From NCBI GenBank assembly GCA_030062745.1, contig CP099846.1, forward strand, positions 558,001 through 622,000: a stretch of DNA of 64,000 nucleotides, given 5' to 3'. This document shows positions 57,609-64,000 of this stretch, piece by piece (within the stretch, counting starts at the first letter, position 1; each line of letters begins with the position of its first letter). The translations under genes and the position numbers were made by a program. The DNA is from Capitulum mitella. Taxonomy: Eukaryota > Arthropoda > Thecostraca > Pollicipedomorpha > Pollicipedidae. Under the pieces are notes generated by a model that had not been told where the DNA came from, made no database searches, and was given only the letters and a program-made list of their open reading frames with translations.

Positions 57609-59700
57609 GCCGGCCGCCGGCCCGGTCCGGCCGGACCCACGGTCCCGGTCGTGCCTTTCAGCGTTCGGGGAACAGACTGGCTGTCCTGTCTGTGGTCAGT
57701 GTGGGAACCTGATGTGCGTGCATTCGCCGCGCTACCTGGTGGCAGGGGGCGGGGGTGGGCCGTTTTCCCTGTGCTGTACGGGGAGGTCTTGACGTCGCTT
57801 GTTGTGGCTGTTTGTTGTTGGTCAGGACGTTTCCCTGGCGCCTTTGGTACTAATGGCGCCGCTGCATGCCTGCTTGTCGTTAAGTGAATCTTTGAAGTGC
57901 TGGATTCGTAGTCATGGTTCCTCTCAGGTGTGCAAAGGATTGCCATCCGACTTCGTCGTGACGGGATCTGTCGCCATCTCAGATCCGACCCCGCCTCGCT
58001 CGGGTTCGGACTCTTACAGACCATTCTTGCTCGGTCAGACCAAACCCTGCTCTAGTGTGGCCTCAGATGGTCGGGTTCCCCTCCCCACTGCATATTGTTC
58101 GGCCGGTTTTTGGATCTCCTGACTGCGTTACTTTTGTGGCCAATGGGCAAGTGGCAATGTTCTTGATGGTAACATAACTTCCGCATGTCTGAACAGGGAC
58201 ACATGCCTGCTTAATGCGTACCTTACGGGCTGGGTGATAACGAAATATGTTATTTTGTGTCCGCGGGCTGAATTATCCAGTATGGACACTGCCCTGAACG
58301 CCGAAGACTTATCGCATGCTCTGGGCATGCTGCACTCGATATATTGACTACCATGCTGTGGGCGTGGCATGCCTGTAACACACGAAACATGCGGTGAGAG
58401 TATTATGCATGCACCTCACGGTATGCAGCATCTGCCGTCGCTGCCAGTGAACCCAGTTAGAGCTTATGTTGTCATCCATAATGAGACATTCCGGCGTGGT
58501 CATCGTTTTCCCCTTCGTGCAGGTCAGATGCAGCGTCTTGGTGTGTAGGCTTGTATTTTGGCGGAAGAACAGCTTGTATTTCTTTCGGACAGACGGTGAC
58601 GTGCAGCCATCAGATATGGTCAGTCTGTGATGAACTTGGTAATATTTTTGTCGCCTCGCTCACTGCTGCTGTCATTAGCTAAGGTTTTTTTCTATCATGA
58701 TGCTTCCCCATGGCTTCCCTCTCCTGTTCATGTGCTGTTATCTGCTATTAAGCTGTTTTCGCCGTTGGTCCCCCATAAATCTAATGTGTTATGGAGAATT
58801 TGTAGGCTGTGGTACGCCGCTGAAGGAGTCCATGACGGAAATATGTTCTGTCACTGTTTATAAAGGCTTGGGGAGTCCGTAGGGGAAATATGTTCTGTCG
58901 TTGTTTGGGAAGACTTTGTGCCGGCGTTCATGTACAATATGCCATTTGTTACCACATTTTGTTCTGGAGTTATGTTGGAGGTATATAAGCGTGTTGGCTG
59001 CGTCTTGAGATTGATGTTACAAATGCATGCTGTGTCAAGCCACATGTTGGGTTATGGTGGAACGTAACTGGAAGGTCCAACATCAGAGTGTGACCATGAA
59101 CACCGGTTGTTGCTTGATGTATTGATAAAGCTCCACATCCGGCGCCCCCCCCCCACACACACACACACACACACACACTGCCTCGTCCCTTGACGCTGAG
59201 CGCAAAAGGCGAAGCCACGCGCGCACACAGTGTCCTGAGGGTCAGGGTTCTGAGGTGCGGGACGCGGGCTGGGGAGCCTGCGGAGCGCCTCGAATGTCAT
59301 CTCACAACCAGCGCCCTCACGCCGACTCCCTGCGGCCAGGTGACACCGTCTGCCGCAGACTGACGCTGTCCGGGGCCGACCGGCTCCATCTACAAACGAA
59401 TGAAGTCGCCTGCGGCCGTCTGACGTCATCGGCTGTGGCTTGGTGTCCTACCGCCTGGAGTTGAGACCCATCATGTTGGCCGCCTGCAACGGCGCGCAAC
59501 AGTCAGCCACCGACGGTCGATCGACTTCACACGTCAACAACAGCCGCCAAACGGCCGCTGCCCCGAATGTCACCGCGACAGACCCTATTAGAACAGGCCG
59601 CCTGTCCGGCGGTGTTACAGACACTCAGTACTGAGGAATAATAGCCATTCATAGCGCGTTTCCATCACATTCAGGCCATCTCGCCAACACAGAGTGGCTT
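57609..59700. other. Between SNX25 and COQ9: probable 3' UTR and intergenic DNA
   Basis: No gene is recognised. An (AC)n run lies at 59154-59178. Short frames have no domain. No convincing AATAAA was seen near the SNX25 stop. Confidence 0.4.
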
Positions 59701-59719
59701 TGGCTGGAGACAACCTAAC

Positions 59720-60120
59720 GTCTACGGGACAACTCGCCGTTCCGGGGACAACTCACCGTCCCGGAGACAACTCGCCGGTCCGGGGACAATCTACCGTCCC
59801 GGAGACAACTCACCGTCCCAGTGACAACTCACCGTCCCAGAGAAACTCGCCGTCCCAAGGACAACTTACCGTCCCGGAGACAATGCATCGTCCCGGAGAC
59901 AACTCACCGTCCCGGAGACAACTCGCCGTCCCAAGGACAACCTACCGTCCCGAAGACAACTAACCGTCCCAGACACAACTCACCGTCCCAGAGACAACTC
60001 GTGCCAGGGACAACTCACTGTCCCGGAGACAATGCGCCGCCCCGTGGACAGTTGACCGTTCCGGAGACAGCTGACCGTCCCGGGACCACTGACCGTCCCG
60101 GGACCACTGACCGTGCTGAG
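59720..60120. repeat. ~20-bp minisatellite at the COQ9 3' end
   Basis: About 20 units of the form ACAACTCACCGTCCCGGAG with 18-20-bp spacing. The right-hand units (60060-60112) have the form GGACCACTGACCGTCCCG and join the last conserved COQ9 codons directly. Confidence 0.92.
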
Positions 60121-62823
60121 CGCGATGCCGGCGGAGCGTGCGGCGGCCGGCGCCGCCTCGCGCAGCTGCCGGACGCAGCGGCCGGCGGCGGTGGCGTTCT
60201 CCAGTCGGCGGTCCAGGAAGGCCCACGTGTCGGCCCAGTCGTCCGAGGTGTCCGTCAGCAGACGCAGCTCGGTCGCCTTGTACACGGCCGCCAGGATGCC
60301 GCGCTTCGTGTACCAGTTAAACTGCGCAACACGAGCAGATGGTAAACGGGGCAAACCCTGATGCTGGAGGAAGGCGCTTTACTGTTTTCTGATACTTTAC
60401 TGATGGCGCTAGGTCTGTTTTCGGGTAAACTGGCGGACTTTTCCGACAAGATACGAAACGATTAATTGAAAAACAAAGCCGGCCAAAAAATCCAGCAGTA
60501 GTGGAAGGGGATGAATGCATCCCATATGTCACAAAGTAACAGGCCTTTCCGCCGACTAAGAGAGCGTGAAAAAGCCCACGCAATGTGAAGCGTGTCTGAA
60601 CTAATTCCGCGTGCCCGACGTCGTTCTCTGTGGGCTCGCCACGCACTCACGTCGGACGAACGGTCGCCGGCGTGGTACCAGATGTCGTCCAGCAGCGTGC
60701 CCAGGTTGGCCAGCGAGCCGGCAGCGTTGGCCGGCAGGGCCAGCAGCGCCAGCGCCTCAGGCCACTGCTCCAGGTACGGCGTCACCATGCGCAGACGGCG
60801 CTCCACCGCCCACCGGATGAACGCCTGGGTGCCGGTGCGGGCGGCGCTGTCGACGGGGGTCTGGCGGTCACGGGGACCGCGGGGGAGGTGTGGGGAGACA
60901 CGACAGGCCCGTTACTGTGCTCAGTAGAGAGGCTACACTATCGCCAGCTCTGCAGCACGGCGCCTGTCAGAGGAGAGGTCGACCACGCGGACCAGCTGCC
61001 GCCTGGTGAGGGCCTGAAGAGCCAGGGGAGTCGGCGGCTCGACGCCGGGACGTTACGTGGTTCGACGTCTGAATATACCGCCACCATCAGCCGGACGTCT
61101 GGATCAGTCGGGAGAGCACAGCAAAACAGCTCTCTCGGAAGTGACTGGCCATGCTTCCAGCTCCATGGTGAATGAGTGCAATTCTTAATTCTACTACCAA
61201 TCAAATCCATATTCAAGACCAATAAATCCTCCAGTCCGGAACAGCGGCAGTCTCACGGGGTTAGCGCGCAGGTGCCACAAATAACCTAATTTGTCCTTTG
61301 AAATATGACAAAAATATGTAAAACGGTTTACTGTGTTGGGCGAACGTACGGGCAACCACCACACATGGCTGCATAGTTCCAAAACAAAGGTAAAACCATT
61401 CACGGGTCTAACCAGTTCTCGAAGGTTTCTCTCTCCAACTCTTAACACTCAAAAGTACAACAAATCCTCGGAGGTTCCTCTCTCCAACTCTTGGCATTCA
61501 TGGGTCTAATGCATCGTTGGAGGCCCCCTCCCTGACCCCCAGAACTCACGGGTCCAGCGCCTCCTCGGCCGCCCGACGTGCGGCCATGTCGGCCGCCAGC
61601 CGGGCGTTACACGATGTGTAGAAATAGTCCACCAGCTCGATACCACCGCGGGGGAACATGCCGTGCGCCACGTCCGCCAGCCCCAGAGATTCAGCGCCTG
61701 CTGACGTCACCGCAGGCTGAGCGACCACACCCTGCCACGTCCGGCGGGCTTGGCGAGTTAGACTGCCGGCGTCACTCCTGGCCATTACACCATGTGCTGA
61801 GCAGCTACACCCTGAACACGGCTTCAAGGCGCAGGGCGCAATCAATTTATGGCGCAAAAACAGAGTGGCGCGATTCTCAGACCCGTCATACCATTCAGCC
61901 AGTCAACGACGCGTCAAAAGATGCAGGTATAAGCGCCGGGTCGAGGCAGATGGGAGGAATGCTGACGGCGCACATGAAGGGGCACATTTAGAAATATAAG
62001 CAGCTCAGACTTAACAACATAGTTGGGAGGAAAATCGTTTGTTGCGGACGGATCATGCAGCTTCATGACGCATCGAACGCCGGAGGGCCTTTCTCGTCAT
62101 GACCTTCCTGAAGCAGCTTACGAGTGTGGATAGTTGAATCTGCCTTATGTGCCGTAAAATCCTATTGTTCGATCAAGACTGAATGTGTGAAAGGCACAGA
62201 GATTCGATGCTCGGAAGGGCCCAAACTATATGACTCCAACCACGGGAGGTCTGGTCATGCACGTAAGAGATCCTCATGGCCATCTGGTTCGGTGCCTTGG
62301 GCCACAATGACTCGGTTTCACCTTGGCAGCTGAGTTAGGGTCCGCGCTAGCTCCGTTTGGCACGGCCTTTGATTTAAGCAACTTTGAGATTCGGGTCCAA
62401 TATTACTCCATACAAGAATATCTAGCGGACCTATGCGAGCCTGAAGACCATGTACACGCTCTGTTCGTTTCAGAAGAATTCAGATCAGCCTAGCTCGGCA
62501 CCCATCACGTTTGTCGCTGCCGTCGCCAGCGATGCTGCACCGTCAGAGTACCCACCTGCTGCTAGGGCGTCGGTGCTCCAGCCGTGTTCCGGCACATATA
62601 ACAGACTGGCCTCCAGGACGCGGCTGCGCAGCTGGGCCTCCCGCTCTGCCCGGTCTGACCTCTGACTGCGGTCATCTGACCCGGCCGGGTCAACAGATGG
62701 CCGGGGGTCATCGGCCGGCGGCACCGCGCAGGGTCGGCTCGCCGAGCTCGCCAGGCACCGGAGCAGGCCGTACCGGCCGGCAGGTGGCAGCACCAGCGGC
62801 GCTGCGGTCACGGCCAGACGCAC
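59980..62823 (-). CDS. COQ9: COQ9, ubiquinone biosynthesis lipid-binding protein, four exons
   Basis: The exons are 62823-62556, 61697-61550, 60846-60651 and 60321-59980, all GT-AG with phases 1, 2, 0; total 317 aa. Residues 1 to about 32 look like a mitochondrial presequence. The TetR-like body follows: LYVPEHGWSTDALAAGAESL, GGIELVDYFYTSCNARL, RRLRMVTPYLEQWPEAL, LLDDIWYHAGDRSSDFNWYT and DDWADTWAFLDRRL. COQ9 binds isoprene lipids and presents the substrate to COQ7 at the inner membrane; the conserved Trp-Tyr pair of that surface is W207-Y208. The acceptor of exon 3 is GACAG|C at 60846, because the nearer CAG|ACC would break the phase. The last 43 residues come from the minisatellite; alternatively a donor at 60111 (ACG|GTCAGT) ends the exon after residue 274 and a final exon is missing. 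Confidence 0.9.
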
Positions 62824-64000
62824 CGCTCAGTACCAGACGATATGTAACTGCGACAGCAAACATCCACGAAGAGAATGTCATCCTGAATTTCCGATCTAAG
62901 GCTGCGTAGAGACGAAGCAGAATTTCAACCCTAACGTTTCGTTTCAATGAGGGATCTGAGCACCGTTTAGCATTTAAATCTTGAATTTCGGAGTTCCGTC
63001 GTGACAGATGCCGTCGAAAATGCCGACCCTCGCAAGGAAACATCGTAAGTCCTTATCCATTGGCACTGAAACTCGTGCTCTCATCTCCTCTATTGGCATT
63101 TCAACACACATCTTTCAGTGCTCAGCTCCGATTCCAACAGCAAAGTTTCTATTACGAAAGATAAAGCCTTGTGTAAATACACTGAAACAAGAACGAGTGC
63201 GCCGTGACTCACAATTAATACGTGACTGACAAGTCATGTTTACGTATTTAGGGAAGTTTCGCCGGCACTCGATGTTTCCCGATAAAATGTATCGATGAAA
63301 ATGTGGTCGTACTGCGGGGCATCCTGAAGATATTTCGGACTGTATCAATTTGAAACAGTCGTCCTCCACTCGGAACAGAAGGGACGCGTCGTGACATTTC
63401 CCGGCCTCACGGCAGTTTAGGTACGTCGCTGCCTATCGCACTTCTTAACGTGAAAATAAGACTGCGTCTAATGGGCATATTTATCAAACCAGGTATAAAC
63501 CCAATGCAACTTTTTTATCAAGATGCCACAAAAGACTGGTGGACTAACATATTGGTATCTTCACCTTTCACATATCAAATATCCAGTAAAGCAAAACTGA
63601 TCCATGCTGTGGTGTGCAACAGCCCAAAGCATTGCTACAAAACGCGCAGTACACTTATATTCACCGAAATCGATGCAGTAAAAACGCTGACCCGACTTGC
63701 AAATCCCAGACACGCAGCGGTTAGTTTCCACAATGCAGGTAGAAACGATTTCACAAACTCACTCGACCCCGAAAAGGCCCACTGCTCATCTCTTCGCGAC
63801 AAGATGCGCGGAAACAAGCGTAAGAAAGCAAACGTGTTACTGCCCCTCGGCTCGAGACGGCGCCCCGTCCGCACGTGCAGACGAATGAAAGGTTCCACTT
63901 AGTCAGCACGCGCCCGCGTCACAGGCAGCGGCGCACGCACCAGCACACAGCAAGGCAAACGACTATGATACAGGTGGCGGGCCGGAGTCCGGCGCGGTGC
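62824..64000. other. Right end, no recognised gene
   Basis: A 150-codon forward frame (63450-63902) and a minus-strand frame (63369-63115) have no recognisable domain. The last 100 bases are GC-rich and may begin another gene beyond the window. Confidence 0.35.

Noticed and set aside
60846..60865. Alternative COQ9 exon 3 acceptor at CAG|ACCCCC
   Set aside because: It needs phase 0, but exon 2 ends in phase 2 at a strong GTGAGT donor; the GACAG|C site keeps the frame and the domain.

Overview
This window is nuclear DNA of an arthropod, most likely a crustacean; barnacle-like is a guess I cannot test. Genes are split into many short exons with GT-AG introns, the telomere-type repeat is CCTAA/TTAGG, and one gene is a gustatory-receptor family chemoreceptor. 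Nothing looks bacterial: there are no operons, and the long open frames in repeats are artefacts.

Five protein genes can be read. From left to right they are: (1) a single-exon gustatory receptor, + strand, 16016-17425; (2) CMC1, a twin-CX9C cytochrome oxidase assembly factor, - strand, 18804-18421, also uninterrupted; (3) MPND, a RAMA plus JAMM/MPN-domain chromatin protein, - strand, nine phase-consistent exons from 28888 to 23181, with an unusual C-terminal tail carrying repeated PxDLS-type motifs; (4) SNX25 (snazarus type: TM-PXA-RGS-PX-nexin C), + strand, eighteen phase-consistent exons from 38077 to 57608, with the 5' end unresolved; (5) COQ9, - strand, four exons from 62823 to about 59980. 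CMC1 and COQ9 are mitochondrial, MPND is probably nuclear, SNX25 is predicted to be membrane-anchored, and the receptor is a surface protein. I see no functional cluster; the neighbours look unrelated.

The first 15 kb holds no intact gene. It contains a decayed mariner-type transposon (about 96-1145), the 3' end of an R2-like non-LTR retrotransposon (about 4911-5396), hAT-like and piggyBac-like miniature elements, and a degenerate 30-odd-bp minisatellite field (11.5-14.4 kb) split by a piggyBac-like element. The block at 29.5-40.3 kb is AT-rich. It contains a second piggyBac-like element, a 540-bp interstitial TTAGG tract and a subtelomere-like satellite of about 160 bp. A foldback-like structure at 40.4-43.7 kb sits in an SNX25 intron, where base composition switches.

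The most distinctive property is a set of minisatellites lying directly on gene and exon boundaries. The 34-bp array after SNX25 exon 12 is built from that exon's last codons plus its own 5' splice site, and fills almost the whole 1.1-kb intron. The end of SNX25 exon 17 with its splice site is triplicated. A 51-bp array runs into the acceptor of exon 14. A 20-bp array is read through as the C-terminus of COQ9. Arrays also run up to the start codons of CMC1 and the gustatory receptor. This looks like a local process that amplifies exon edges.
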